64,000 nucleotides of DNA from Delphinus delphis (GCF_949987515.2 NC_082687.1:23544148-23608147), one strand, 5' to 3'. Positions 1 to 12,217 are shown, counted from the first letter of the stretch. Program-made: numbers and translations. Notes: generated by a model not told the origin, from the letters alone.

Positions 1-275
1 ACCAAAGGGGAAATGTGGAGGGGAGACATAAATCAGGAGCTTGGTATTAACACACACACACCACTATATATAAGACAGATAACCAACAAGGACCTACTGT
101 ATACCACAGGGAACTCTACTCAATATTCTGTTATAACCTATATGAGAAAAGAATCTGAAAAAGAATGAAAAAAATATATATATATATGTATATAACTGAA
201 TCACTTTTCTGTACACCTGAAACTAACACAACATTGTAAACCAACTGTACTCCAATAAAAATTTTTTTTAAAAAT
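1..275 (+). mobile_element. LINE-1 3' end fragment (artiodactyl-type L1 3' UTR)
   Basis: The sequence carries the typical L1 3' UTR string of motifs: a tract on stretches of acaaggacctactgtata, a cacagggaactctactcaat block, an (AT)n run, a gaatcacttttctgtacacc block, and a closing CCAATAAAA signal followed by an A/T-rich tail. The same motif order recurs at 9.9-10.15 kb and 24.1-24.3 kb in this window. No coding part of the L1 is present here because the element continues off the left edge. Confidence 0.85.
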
Positions 276-776
276 TGATTCTAAAAGAAAAAAATTTTTT
301 GAAGCATAGCACTGTAAGATTATTACACTATACAGGAAGTAATATAATCTTACTTGAAGGTAAACTGCGATAAGTTAAAGATGGATATTGTAAAGCCTAG
401 AGCAACCACTAAAAAAATTAAAGAGATGCAACTAATAACACAAATGGTAGTAATAAAATGAAATCAGAAATATGTGACAAAATCCAAAAGAAAGTGGTAA
501 AAGAGGGGAAAGAGAACAAGGAACTGATGGAAAACAGTAGCAAGATGTTAGATTTAAATTCAATCATACTACTAGCTACATTAAATATAAATAATCTAAA
601 CAACACAGAAGTCAGAGATCGACAGATTGAACAAGCAGCAAGATCCAACTGTAGGTTGTCTATTTCTTCAAATAAAAAAAAACGCAAGGCAACTATGAAA
701 ATATGTGCATGGAAAAAGAAACTCTTTAAGAGGAATAAACATATTTCAAAGTGAATAAATAGGCCTTCTAAAAATT
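276..776. other. AT-rich gap, no gene seen
   Basis: AT-rich sequence with many A runs. A 98-codon open frame at 458-754 has lysine/asparagine-rich composition expected of random A-rich DNA and matches no family I know. It may be degenerate L1 sequence, but I cannot place it. Confidence 0.5.
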
Positions 777-786
777 AAGAATATAA

Positions 787-972
787 GATTTTTTTTTTGA
801 TGTGGACCATTTTTAAAGTCTTTATTGAATTTGTTACAATATTGCTTCTGTTTTATGTTTTGGCTTTTTGGCCAAGAGGCATGTAGGATTCCAGCTCCCC
901 AGCCAGGGATCAAACCCGCACCACCTGCATTGGAAGGCTACGTCTCAACCGCTGGACCACCAGGGAAGTTCC
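787..972 (-). mobile_element. tRNA-derived SINE (CHR type), minus strand
   Basis: Read on the minus strand it begins GGAACTTCCCTGGTGGTCCA, has a B-box-like GGTTTGATCCC, and ends in an A tract (T run at 789-799 on the plus strand). A near-perfect target-site duplication flanks it: aagaatataa at 777-786 and aagaatacaa at 973-982 (9 of 10 identical). Confidence 0.8.
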
Positions 973-1029
973 AAGAATACAATATTCTTTAGAAAACAAA
1001 ATGGATAGATTTTAACATATAATCAAAAA

Positions 1030-1412
1030 GAGAATTAGTGAACAGGAAGAGATTGGAAAAATTATTCAGGAGTCATCATAAAGAAACAGGATAGCTGTGA
1101 AAGTGAATTTATGAGAAGTTATAAGAATAGAGTGAGAAAGACTAACATAAATCTAAGTTGATTTCCAGAAAGAGATAAGAGAGAGAATTTGGCAGAGAAA
1201 ATATTTGATGACAGAACAGTTAAAATTTTCTTAAAATGCAGCACTCAGAGATTCAAGAAGTCTTACAAATCCAAGCAGCATAAATCAAAAGAAATCGACA
1301 ACCAGATGCTTCACAGTAAAACTGCAGAAGACTAAAATAAAGTCAGAGAGGATTTTAATAGTGGTCAGAGGATTGAAAAATTAGACAGACACCTAACTGT
1401 TCATCTTTCAAA
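1030..1412 (+). mobile_element. Diverged old LINE-1 fragment
   Basis: A-rich sense-strand text such as aaatccaagcagcataaatcaaaagaaatc and actgcagaagactaaaataaa resembles the ORF1 region of old mammalian L1 (L1M class). It is full of stops. The 1424 SINE interrupts it, and the L1 text resumes at about 1790. Confidence 0.55.
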
Positions 1413-1422
1413 AAAAAGCCAG

Positions 1423-1771
1423 GGGCTTCCCTGGTGGCGCAGTGGTTAAGAATCCGCCTGCCAATGCAGGGTATACGGGTTTGAACCCTGCTCCAGGAAG
1501 ATCCCACATGCCGTGGAGCAGCCAAGCCCGAGCGCCACAACTACTGAGCCTGTGCGTCTGGAGCCCACGAGCCATGACTACTGAGCCCGAGTGCCACAAC
1601 TACTGAAGCCCGTGCTTGTGCTCTGCAGCAAGAGAAGCCACCGCAATCAGAAGCCTGCGCACCGCAATGAAGAGTAGCCCCTGCTTGCCACAACTAGAGA
1701 AAAGTCCACGCGTGGCAACAAAGACCCAACACAGCCAGAAATAAAAATAAGTAAATAAATTTATTTTTTTT
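1423..1771 (+). mobile_element. CHR-type SINE, long form
   Basis: It starts GGGCTTCCCTGGTGGCGCAG, has the tRNA-like B box GGTTTGAACCC, then the repeated CCACAACTACTGA blocks of the long form, and ends in an AAATAAAAATAAGTAAATAAAT tail. An exact 10-bp target-site duplication, aaaaagccag, flanks it at 1413-1422 and 1772-1781. Confidence 0.93.
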
Positions 1772-1789
1772 AAAAAGCCAGATGACAGT

Positions 1790-2967
1790 GAAATAATAGT
1801 CAAAGTACTGAAGAACTAATGTCTCCAAAAATTCTTCGGTTAATATATTTAACAGTGAAATGTTGTAAATATTTTCTTTCAGATTGGGAATTGAGATAAG
1901 GGTGCTCGTTTTCACCACTTGTGTTCAATATTATGCTGAAAATTCTAGTCAGTGCAGTAATTCAAGAGGAAAAGTAAAAGCATAGAGTTTCAAAGGGAGA
2001 AACAAAACTATCATTATTACAGATGGCATGGATGTACACACAGAAAATGCAAAAGAATCTATGGGTAAATTATTAAAATTAACGAGAGCTTAGCAGTGCA
2101 GCTGAATATACAGTTAACATACAAAAATGAGTTGCATTTTCATAAACCTGCAACAAATAGATAAAATGAACTTTTAAAAATGTCATTTCCAGTAATATTT
2201 TGAAAATGTACCTAAGATAAATCTAACAGAAGATGTGGAAAACTTTTATGGAGAAAGCCATAAACATTTTACTACATATTAAAGATGGCCTAAATAAACT
2301 GAAATGTACATGATATTCCTGGGTTAGAGGAGTTATTATTGTGAAAGTGTCAATTCTTGAGAAAGAAGAAGGTAGGGAATTGTCCTACCAATTATCAAGT
2401 TTACTGTAAAGTTATTGTAATTAAGACAATGTGGTTTGGGCACAGGAATAGACAAACTGTGGAAGAGAATGGAGACATAGACAATCATTTGATAAATGAT
2501 AGAGTCGCTATTGCAGTTTAGTGCAGAGTGATTGTGCAGTTCAATGTACCACTGAACCAGTTTCAAGTGGAGAACAGATCTAAATGTGAAACGTAAAAAA
2601 TAAAGCTTTAAGAATATCACAAAGGAGACTATCTCTGTGACCTTGAGGGTATTAAAGGATTTTTAAAAAGGTTTTCTTTAATGGACAATTTTAAAGGAAA
2701 AGTTAATAAATCCAGTTACACTGAAATTAAGAATTCCTCAAATGCTATCATGAAAGGGAGTAAAAAAAACAAACTGTAAAGAGGTATTTGCAACACATAT
2801 TAGCACAAAAGACTAGCATTCAGAATATACTAAGAACACTACTGAATTGATAAATAAAATGAGAAAAAAACAAGATAAAGCTGAGCAAAGATAGGTAGAT
2901 AGATAGATGATAGATATTACTAAAGAAGAAACTCAAATGACAAAAACATTAAAAGTAATTAACTTCA
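1790..2967 (+). mobile_element. Old LINE-1 (L1M) ORF2 fragment
   Basis: Degenerate reverse-transcriptase text in sense orientation: one frame reads like the QIGN...KGARFHHLCSI...LC.KF stretch downstream of the RT active site, followed by the KSIEFQRE and ALPFINLQQIDKMN-like zones. Stops and frameshifts are frequent. It is continuous in sense with the piece after the SINE at 2968. Confidence 0.65.
2894..2917 (+). repeat. (TAGA)n short tandem repeat
   Basis: A short imperfect run of gata/taga units lies inside the old L1 fragment. Confidence 0.7.
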
Positions 2968-3183
2968 GGCTTCCCTAGTGGCACAGTGGTTGAGAGTCTG
3001 CCTGCCGATGCAGGGGACACGGGTTCGTGCCCCGGTCCGGGAGGATCCCACATGCCGCGGAGCGGCTGGTCCCGTGAGCCATGACTGCTGAGCCTGCGTG
3101 TCCGGAGCCTGTGCTCCGCTACGGGAGAGGCCACAACAGTGAGAGGCCCGTGTACCGCAAAAAAAAAAAAAAAAAAAAAAAAA
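2968..3183 (+). mobile_element. CHR-type SINE, short young form with poly(A)
   Basis: It starts GGCTTCCCTAGTGGCACAGT, carries the B box GGTTCGTGCCC and the signature AGTGAGAGGCCCGTGTACCG, then a pure A tract. A 7-bp target-site duplication, aacttca, is at 2961-2967 and 3184-3190. It sits within an older L1. Confidence 0.9.
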
Positions 3184-3189
3184 AACTTC

Positions 3190-3945
3190 ATTAGTAATTA
3201 GAGAAATGAAAATCATAAGAAGATACCATTAAACACCCACCTGTTTTGCAAAATTTAAGAACTGTGGCAATATAAAGTGTAGAAGTGAATCAGTGAGAAT
3301 TCTTATATACTTTGTTGGGGGTATAAATGGGAATGACTGCTTTGGAAAACAATGTTTCATCACTATTAAACTTGTACATACACTGCAATTTCAGTAATTA
3401 CTCTCCAACATATATATCCTCGATCAACTCATGTTCGTGAGCACCTGGGTACAAATATAAGAATAATCAAAGCAGATTGTTCTCACTAGCTCCAAACTTA
3501 AAACAACCCAAAAGTATATAAACCACAGAACGGTAAATAAAACATGAATACAACCAATGAAAATGAAGGAACTACATCTACACGATTGAATAGCAAAATT
3601 ATAATGTAGAATAAAAGAAGCAAGTCACAAAAGTATACATACACTATGGTTTCATTGATAGAAAATACAAAAACAGGCAAGACTAAAAAATATTATTTAA
3701 GCATGCACACATGGGTGGCAAAGATATTTTTTAAAAAGTGAATAATAGACATAAAATTCAGAGGAATTTTTTTCTTTGCGGAGAAAAGAAGGGAACAGAA
3801 TTGGGGAGAGGCCTAGAGAAAAATTCTAATACACTCTTAATGTTCTAATTTATAACTTGGTTGACATGTGAAAGGGTGTTTTATTATTAAAAATGTACAT
3901 ATGTATTTTAAATGCTCTTAGGTTTATATGAAAGATTTCAAAAGA
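3190..3945 (+). mobile_element. Old LINE-1 ORF2 end and 3' UTR
   Basis: Resumes the L1 split by the SINE: text equivalent to the ORF2 C-terminal zone (agagaaatgaaaatcataag, then aactgtggcaatataaag, then caacccaaaagtatataaac) followed by A/T-rich 3' UTR. It is diverged well beyond any coding ability. Confidence 0.65.
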
Positions 3946-3984
3946 AAAAAGGAAAAACAAATTTAAAAAAATAATGAATCTTTA

Positions 3985-4440
3985 CTTCCAGCCAAGATGG
4001 AGTAACAGAGACAAGACACTCTACTGCCTGAAACAATGGACCAAAAAATGGACAAAATATATGAAACAATGGTTTCAAAACACTGAACACCAGGCATTGA
4101 AGGAAAGTGATCCCTGAGAGGGGAGCCCTACAACTGGCCCAGCTTACTGCTTTGAGAGAATTTCTAGCTGGAGAAATAGAGGGGGGACTCAAGCAGAGCC
4201 CAGGAGACTCCCCGAGTTGAGATGTAAGAAAGTCCTGAGAGACAAAAGTGGCCAGGGTTCACAGGACCAAATACCAGAGAGAGGACAGCTGCATGGAGAG
4301 AGAACTCCAGAGATCTGCAGAGTCCCCTTTGAGAATTCAGTAGAATTCTGATGAATGCATGCAAGTGAGGAAACCACCCAAGTATGGGCAAAGACCCACC
4401 TAAAAGGATCAAACGGTATAACACTGAGTGTGGGAAAATT
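3985..4440 (+). mobile_element. Old LINE-1 5' region fragment
   Basis: It opens with ttacttccagccaagatgga, the characteristic start of old L1 5' UTRs (the reverse complement of the end at 49.44 kb), and continues with purine-rich UTR-like text. No ORF1 follows; the fragment stops near 4440 where a MIR begins. Confidence 0.6.
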
Positions 4441-4454
4441 TACACCCCGTAGGA

Positions 4455-4655
4455 TATTTATTGAGGCTCCTCTACACTAGGCAAGTTAACACGTATATCT
4501 TAGCTTCACAAAAACCTGTCAGATAGATAATACACTCATTTTACAGAAAAGGAAGCTGAGGTTCCAGAAGGGAATAGATTTGCAGGATTACAGAACTAGT
4601 AAATGTCAGTGCCTCGATCCAAGATTAAGGCTTCTGACCAAAAAACACATGTCTT
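4455..4655 (+). repeat. MIR SINE
   Basis: Ancient MIR core in sense order: an atttattgagg start, a cttcacaaaaacctgtcag zone, then the hallmark cattttacagaaaaggaagc, ending near cagtgcctcgatccaagatt. Confidence 0.85.
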
Positions 4656-5767
4656 TTTGCAGTTTGCGTGCTCTCTCTCCTTGCACCATGGTCTGTGGTT
4701 GACAAAATTCGGAATTATCTTTCCTTTATCTTACTTACTGGAAATCTCTCTTCCTTCAGTAATTACTTGAAACTGGCACTCAACACTAACAATGTACGTA
4801 CTCAACATTTTTCATAAATGCTGCAGTTTTTCTTCATCCTATCAAGGTCAACTTTCTTTAGAGAAGGGTTATCGTTTTATTCAAATTATTTAAAAAATGA
4901 ATTGAGTACCTTCAGGGCACCAGAACAAACTTTGTAAAAACATTTACACAGAGTCTTAAATATTGGGGTTTTGGAAATGATTTTTTTCTACAAAACCTTT
5001 TCTGTCTTTAAGAATGTGAGTTAAATCCAGAGGCTTTAATTAAGTCATCCCTAAAGGCAGCATCACATCACATCTTGCAAGGTTTGGTGGAATGGATGAA
5101 TGAAATCCCTAATTGAAGAATCATGGAGTTGGGGATAGTGTGGGCCATCTCAAATGGAGCAATACTGTGAATACAAAATGTCACCTGCCACATCAGTAAA
5201 CAAAGGCTGTGGCAGCCATCAAGACATCACATTACAGCTGCCCAGATGATGAGCCCTGAGGGAACTCAGGATGAAAGAACATAGGATACTGGCCCCAGAT
5301 AGGTGAGGTGCATATCAAAGGAATGATGGCAGTGAGCCCAAGTTTTGCATCTTCCCATACAAAAAAAAGCACTAAATTCCCTACCTTGATATATCTGGTT
5401 TTCTTTAATTGACAGTAATCTTTTGATTCCAACTACCTGGTCTTTTGCTGCAAAAATTCTTATATATCCTGGCTCCCCCCTTGCCTCTTCGGAACAGTCT
5501 CTCAGAATTACCTGAGATGCTGTGTCCCAGGCTTAAGTCCTGAGTTTAGTCTGCCAAGTAAAACATGACTCTCAACTCTTAGGTCGTGCATTTTTTTTCA
5601 GTCAACAATACCTAAGGGGTATCCTTAATCTGGATCACTGAATCCTGAAACTAGACCCCAAATTTCACATTTTTGTTTGTGCAGTTTTCCAGGGGGACTC
5701 TAACAGCTTTCTTCAGATTCCCAGTGGAGTCTATGATCCAGTTAAGATCAACTTTTACTCAATACTA
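4656..5767. other. Gap without recognised features
   Basis: Both strands were scanned for repeat hallmarks and long coding frames. The longest frame (66 codons, minus strand, 5232-5432) has no motif I recognise. No gene or element is supported. Confidence 0.5.
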
Positions 5768-5960
5768 GTCGTTCTCAAAGTGTGGTCCCTGGACCAGCAG
5801 CAACAGCATCACCTGGGATCTTGTTAAAACTGCAAGTGCTCGAGCTTCACCTGGACCTGCTGAATCAGAAACTCGGAAGGTGGGGCCCAGTGATGCATGT
5901 TTTCAGGATCCCTCCAGGCAACTCTGATGCGTGCTCAAGTTCAAGTTTAAGAACACAACT
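5768..5960 (+). mobile_element. MER5-like hAT DNA transposon fossil
   Basis: Starts tagtcgttctcaaagtgtgg, passes the typical agcatcacctgggatcttgt and tgctgaatcagaaactc blocks, and ends gttcaagtttaagaacacaa, an imperfect inverted version of its start. A 138-codon open frame at 5782-6198 simply runs through this element. Confidence 0.8.
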
Positions 5961-7455
5961 CTCTACTTCCCTTGGATTGGCCTCTGTTCTCATCCAGCTG
6001 AAAAGGCTTCCCTTATCTCCTCAGAGACCTCCCTTTTTTTTGACCTTGTTCAAGCTCATCTCTAATTCTACTGAATGGCGGAAGTTTTCCAAGCCTGGAG
6101 GAACTAAATTCAATTTCTCCCATCATCTGGAAAAAGTCACCTCCCCCAACTCCCACCCTAACACAGGATATTCACATTGTTTCTTAAAAGAAAAATAAAT
6201 AAATACAGAAACCCAGAATCAAAACTTCAAACCAACCACAAAAAGTACTTGGTGTGTGTTTGGATAATATGTGCATAAATATGTGACATGTTTATTTTAT
6301 TGTTGTAGAGCTTAAACTTCCGGACTAAAGGAACTATCACTTATATATACTCTTGGGCAACAGAGGAGCTAAAGCATTTTTTAAACACTGGGAAATAGCA
6401 AAAATATCCCCAAATCATGATTCTGTCTGATAATCTGCTATAAACTCACAGGGCTAGGTTTAAGCGGTATCCCTGGAATTGCCTGCATTTAAAGTGTTCA
6501 TCAAAGGTTGTGTCCCCGTGGTGCTCTAGCTACTGCATGGAATATATGACAACTCTGACCCCTCTTCCCATGGTCGCCTCCCTGTGGCATTCTGTGCATC
6601 TGGCTTAGCTTTCCTGGGAAGAAAAACTGAAAACTTTCTTGGTCCTGAGCCATGCTCTCATCTGGGATAAAGATTAAGAAAGAGGAAGGGAGCTTTTGCT
6701 CAGATTATAAATGCCAGATGCTGCCAAATTAATGGTCCAACACAGCCACGTGGAGCTTACTTCAAACTTTTGGTTCTCAAACCTCCTCTCTAAAGAATGT
6801 GCTGGAAACTGTCAGGAATCACGGAGGAGTGGCCCCCTGCATTCATGAACACTCACTCTAAGATTGCCACCGATAGAATAAAGGGAAATCCTCAGACCTT
6901 ATTGTGGTTTATCAGCTCTTATGTAGCTCAGAGTTTCCCAGATTGGACTTCCACACCCCAGGGAACCATGAGAATTGTTAAAGAGGTCACCATGGTGGCT
7001 TCAAGCCAAGAGGACATATACCACCATTGACAAAAGGCATTTTGCCTGGGACTTAGTATTGACTGATAGGAAACCACTCAGTTATTATAAATGAAAGAGC
7101 TCTTTGATCGTTTTCCTTGCAAAAACTGAGGAAGAGTAAATGGGTCAAAGTTAATGTGTATAAAGAAAGCAGCAAAAAGAAATGCGAGTGATAACAAAAT
7201 AAAAAGGAGAGAAAAAATAGTCCGAGAAGAGAACGTAGAGAGAGAGATTAAGCAGTGAAGAAAGGAAAACAGTGCAACAGAACCAACTGTTTCTAAGCGA
7301 ATATTTTTAATGACAGTAATAACTTTGAGCAAACCTCCAGGGAAGAAATAGTTATGAAGGGGTCTAAACAAGATTTATTGGATCAGTATTACTGAATTTT
7401 TCTTTTGCCTTAAGCTCAAATATGTTTTGGCCAGCACTGTTCCTGAGCCTGTCTT
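5961..7455. other. Gap without recognised features
   Basis: Mixed-composition sequence. Open frames such as 6797-7030 (77 codons) show no recognisable domain or splice context. Nothing is supported. Confidence 0.5.
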
Positions 7456-7463
7456 TAGGTAAA

Positions 7464-7670
7464 TTTTTTTTTTTTTTTTCGGTATGCGGGCCTCTCACTG
7501 TTGTGGCCTCTCCCGTTGCGGAGCACTGGCTCCGGACGCGCAGGCTCAGCGGCCATGGCTCACGACCCCAGCCGCTCCACGGCATATGGGATCTTCCCGG
7601 ACCGGGGCACGAACCCGCGTCCCCTGCATCGGCAGGCGGACTCTCAACCACTGCGCCGCCAGAGAAGCCC
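7464..7670 (-). mobile_element. CHR-type SINE, short young form, minus strand
   Basis: T run, then cggtatgcgggcctctcact, then the reverse-complement B box GGGCACGAACC, ending gccagagaagccc. The flanking duplication taggtaaa is at 7456-7463 and 7671-7678. Confidence 0.92.
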
Positions 7671-7678
7671 TAGGTAAA

Positions 7679-8574
7679 ATTTTGAAATTTTTTTCAGTTG
7701 GATTTTGTTCAAATGGATTTTAATTTTTTTTTAATACTGCATTAAAATATCATTTATCTTGATGACTAAGTTTTTTTGGCAGCCCTTAAATTTTTCCCCC
7801 AAGGCGAGTGCCCTATTTGTCTTACCCTAATGCTGGCCCCATAGGGCATACCGTTCTTCAGATTTTGATTGGGTACTGTCAGAAGAGATGGAGAAACAAA
7901 GGTACTTCTTTCAAGTGGAAAGTCTACTTAAGTGTCTGGGTTCAGCCGAATGTAGACTTTGAGGCTGGAAGTTCTCTTGGGAAGATATTTTCACAAATTA
8001 TGGGGTTGGAGAAATGCTTGTACCTTGAATTAGACGTGAAGACTTATTCTGAATAAAGTTTCTTCCATTTACATCATCTAGCAAAAGCCAGGCAAACACT
8101 CTTCTCATGGTTATCTCTTGCTCTGTCACAAACATAAGGCACTAAAGTGAAACCAAACACTTGTCCTGCCAAGTCTGATGAGAAAGGCAAACCAGAAACA
8201 TAGCAACTCCCAGGTTTAAACTGCAGCGTGAACCTGACAAGATTCTCCCTGGAGTAATTTAAGAAGGTTCAAGAAACACATGCTTTGAATGTTTATCTGT
8301 TCATGTGGGAAAGGATATATAGATCTGGGTTCATACATATTAAGTCTGGATCTGTAGACTCCATCAGGAGACCACAGAAATGCATTTGGATGAAGAAAAT
8401 CCTTGTAGAATGAAAGTAAAATAACTGACTTGAGAAAATCGGATCTCTTGCTACCTTTAAAGAAAACTACAATGGTATGTTCATATTGCAAAGGTGGGTG
8501 ACTGTGAATTTTGGTACATGCAGTTAACAATAATAGTTTTTATTATCTTGTTATCATTTGTGAAGGGAGAGCAG
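7679..8574. other. Gap without recognised features
   Basis: No repeat hallmark or supported coding frame. An 82-codon frame at 7808-8056 and a 104-codon minus-strand frame at 8216-8530 show no recognisable motif. Confidence 0.5.
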
Positions 8575-8785
8575 AGTATTAGGCATTTTACTTATGTTGT
8601 TATTTTTATACTCATAATAACCATGAATGGGAGACTGTACTATCTGCATTTTCCATGTGAGGAAACTGAAGCTTAGAAAAGTGATCTGCCCACAGCCAAA
8701 CCAAGCCGTTTGTGAGTTGTGGGTGGAGCCAGATTTTTAACCTGAGTATCTAATTCCAAAGTCACCGCGTTTCCCTCTAAACCAG
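8575..8785 (+). repeat. MIR SINE
   Basis: Sense MIR with a tatactcataataaccatga zone, the core cattttccatgtgaggaaac, and a tail equivalent to tgtgagttgtgggtggagcc. Confidence 0.85.
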
Positions 8786-8794
8786 GGGTATACA

Positions 8795-9095
8795 GACTAC
8801 AGACCACATGCCAAGTCTGCTGTGCCACCTCAGTCTGCAAACTAAGAATGGTTTTTATATCTTTAAATGGTTGACAAAAATCAAAAGAAGAATGTTATTT
8901 TGTAAAATGTGAAAATTACATGAAATTCAAATTTCAGTGTCCATAAGTAAGATTTTATTGGAACACTGCCACACCCATGCATCTCCTTGCTATCTGTGCT
9001 GCATTCACACTACAACGGCAGAGTTAGGTAGTTGCTACAGAGCCTGTACAGCCTACAGCCTAAAATATTTACTATCGGGTCCTTTAAGATGACGT
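8795..9095 (+). mobile_element. hAT-type DNA transposon fossil (MER58-like)
   Basis: Contains the block gtaagattttattggaacac, then gccacacccatgcatctcc, then ctacaacggcagagttaggt, then aaaatatttactatc. This order recurs at 25.1 kb and, split by a SINE, at 54.8-55.3 kb. The family name is from memory of the consensus and is only probable. Confidence 0.6.
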
Positions 9096-9151
9096 TATCC
9101 TAAGTTGGTAGTAACATTTTTTTTAAAGGTCATTTTTTTTAAATCCCAGCA

Positions 9152-9628
9152 AAAAATTAAATAACCCAATCGAAAAATGGGCAGAAGAACTAAATAGACA
9201 TTTCTTCAAAGAGGACATACAGATAGCCAACAGGCACATGAAAAGGTGCTCAACATCGCTAGTTATTGGAGAAATGAAAATCGAAACTACAATGAGATAC
9301 CACCTTGCACCCGCTGGAATGATCATCATTAAAAAGTCTACAAATAACAAATGCTGGAGAGGGTGGAGAAAAGGGAATTCTCCTACACTGTTGGTGATGT
9401 AAGTTGGTACAGCCACTATGGAAAACAGTACGGATGTTCCTCAAAAAAATAAAAATAGAATTACCATACGACGCAGCAATCCCACTCCTGGGCATATATC
9501 TGGACAGAACACTAATTCAAAAAGATACATGCAACCCTGTGTTCACAGCAGCACTATTCTCAATAGCCAAGACATGGAAACAACCTAAATGTCCATCAGC
9601 AGATGAATGGATAAAGAAGATGTGGTGT

Positions 9629-9681
<53 letters not shown>

Positions 9682-10155
9682 GGAATACTACTCAGCCATA
9701 AAAAAGAATGAAATAATGCCATTTGCAGCAACATGGATGCAACTAGAGATTATCATACTTAGTGAAGTAAGTCAGAAAGAGAAAGACAAACACCATAAGA
9801 TATCACATAGGTGGAATCTAAAATATAACACAAATGAACTTATCTACGAAACAGAAACAGACTCACAGACATAGAGAACAGACTTGTGGTTGTCAAGGGG
9901 GAGGGGGGTGGGAGAAGGATGGAGTGGGAGTTTGGGATTAGCAGGTGCAAACTATTATATATAGGATGGATAAACAACAAGGTCCTACTGCATAGCACAG
10001 GGAACTATATTCAATATACTGTGATAAACCATAATGGAAAAGAATATTTTTAAAAACGTATGTATATATATGTGTGTGTGTGTAACTGAATCACTTTGCT
10101 GTACAGCAGAAATTAACACAACACTTAAATCAACTGTACTTCAATAAAAAAAAAA
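9152..10155 (+). mobile_element. 5'-truncated LINE-1 (ORF2 C-terminus and 3' UTR)
   Basis: A classic truncated L1 insertion: the last part of ORF2 (one frame gives a C-terminal zone with [20 protein letters not shown] and [19 protein letters not shown]), then 3' UTR, CAATAAA and an A run. The exact 11-bp target-site duplication aaatcccagca flanks it at 9141-9151 and 10156-10166. A (CA)n array has expanded in frame within it. The upstream part of ORF2 and all of ORF1 are absent, so it cannot move autonomously. Confidence 0.93.
9634..9679 (+). repeat. (CA)n microsatellite within L1 ORF2
   Basis: About 23 CA units follow the gtgtatttacac text of the L1, where related copies have a short tatata stretch. 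The array keeps the surrounding L1 frame open, which is coincidental to its even length. Confidence 0.95.
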
Positions 10156-10166
10156 AAATCCCAGCA

Positions 10167-11876
10167 TTAGCAGGTTTTTTCCCCACTATAGATATAACCA
10201 GTACTCCTGAACCACATCTCTGCTCTGCTCCTACAAGAGTTAAACCTCCCTGCTCACACCTCCAGCCTACAAGGGAAAGCTCGTTCCTACCATAACATTC
10301 TACCAATCAGATCAAGTTACTTTCTTCTTTAATGTAATTCCCATCTACACGGAATCAACAATCTAAACAAGCATAGATGTGACTGCTGGTTTCTTGATAA
10401 GTCATGAATTTTTGCCAATCCCATGGCTGATTACAGGAATTACAACGAAGCCAAGAGAGATCACATTTGAGTAGCAGCAAGAGAATATTTTTTCAAGCTG
10501 TATAATTCTACGAATAAAGAATAACAAAATTATGGCAAGGTAAACACCACCACACCACAATGCAAACACGACGAAGATACTACAGCAAAATTCTCTGTCT
10601 ACATATCTAGTTTTTAAGGCCTTCTTCCAAAGGATTCCTGCTGCCTACATTTCCTCTGACATCACTCTGCTGACTTGGCATCCCAGACATCATTGTGCAA
10701 AATGTTCTGGGAAGCCAACAGTCAGTTCTCAGCATCCTAGATCTAGCCCCTGAGCGTTATTCATAATGCTGGTGTCATCGCCAGGAGCCAATTGTACGCC
10801 CATAATCCCCTTCAAACAGTGGGAGGAAGAAAAGTGAAGAAATGTCAGTCCCAGGCACATCAAAGGTAAAGCTAAGAGGGATGCTGTAGTTCACAACAAT
10901 GATGGGTAGGAAGACTGTTTCTCTAGCTCTTGTCCTGACTCAGAGAAGCTTCCGTGGGTTCTCCATGAGTGCTTTCCAGTGGTGCCCTCCAGCTCACAAT
11001 TTTTTTTTTAATGACTCTTGCCATCCACTAAAGGAATTCATTGAACAGTAATGAAGTATTATTAACAGGGCTGGTAGAATGCTCTTCCTTGGCTAATGAA
11101 ATACAGGTTTGTAGACCAATATAAATTTTCTTAGGTAGAAATTCTATTTCTTTGCCTGATCGTCAGTGGTTTAAGTTTTCCCCCCTCATCTTCAGCCTTC
11201 GTTAAATCATCTTTTCATAGGGAAAATATTCTCAGCGACCTAAGCACACAACCAACTTTCCATGAAAATGAAGTCCATTTCTCCATTCCCCCCACTCCCA
11301 GATTTCTGACACGTTTAATATTTTCTAGAGTCTGCCAAAGTCCAGGGAGTGCCAAAAATACCTCATGCACCAATCTGGTTTTCAGAACGACCTGATATGA
11401 CGCAGTTGAATTTTGACAGGCTAGCAGAAAGGAAATGACTTAAATCAGAAGCAGGCTTGGTTTAAAACTGTCTTGTCTGGTTGTTTTCTTTTTTTCCTAG
11501 ATGGTTCCAGAAAAAATAAATATGATTCTTGTGAGCGCCTACTTTGGAAATTGTTTTTTCCCTTCTTTGTCATTCTTTGTGTGAATCTCAATGGACCGCT
11601 GAAGAGAATTTTCCAGGAGCAAAGGAAAGAGAAGAGCCAATGAAAAGACTCAGTTTGCTCTTACTAATCTAACTCTTTTTCACTTGTGGGTGAGCTGTTG
11701 AGTCAGCCAGTAATAGGATCATTGTTAAAGACTTACCGGGTTCCTAGACCTCAGGAAAATAATCTCCTTTAGTCTAGAACAAAGACCAGTTTGCAAAGTT
11801 CTCTTTAGGACTCTTGAGAATTAAGCCAAAAATAACTTAGATAACTAAGGGGTTCTGGACCAAACCTTTAAAATTT
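10167..11876. other. Gap without recognised features
   Basis: Over 1.7 kb with no repeat hallmark that I recognise and no open frame long enough to be listed on either strand. The low content of obvious repeats makes it a candidate for unique sequence, but nothing functional can be claimed from sequence alone. Confidence 0.5.
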
Positions 11877-11891
11877 AAAGTACTTAGGAAG

Positions 11892-12217
11892 GGCTTCCCT
11901 GGCGGCGCAGTGGTTAAGAACCCGCCTGCCAATGCAGGGGACACGGGTTTGAGCCCTGGTCCGGGAAGATCCCACATGCTGCGGAGCAACTAAGCCCATG
12001 CACCACAACTACTGAGCCTGCGCTCTAGAGCCCACGTGCCACAACTACTGAAGCCCGCTCACGTAGAACCTGTGCTCGGCAACAAGAGAAGCCACCGCAA
12101 TGAGAAGACCGCGCACCACATTGAAGAGCCCCTGCTTGTGGCAACTAGAGGAAGCCCGTGCGCAGCAACGAAGATCCAACGCAGCCAAAAATAAATAATT
12201 TATTAATTTAAAAAAAT
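11892..12217 (+). mobile_element. CHR-type SINE, long form
   Basis: Starts ggcttccctggcggcgcagt, has GGTTTGAGCCC as B box and the CCACAACTACTGA blocks, and ends in AAAATAAATAATTTATTAATTT. It is flanked by an exact 15-bp target-site duplication, aaagtacttaggaag, at 11877-11891 and 12218-12232. Confidence 0.95.

Noticed and set aside
5782..6198. 138-codon frame suggestive of a small gene
   Set aside because: It starts inside a MER5-like transposon and runs out of it with no domain or splice signals.
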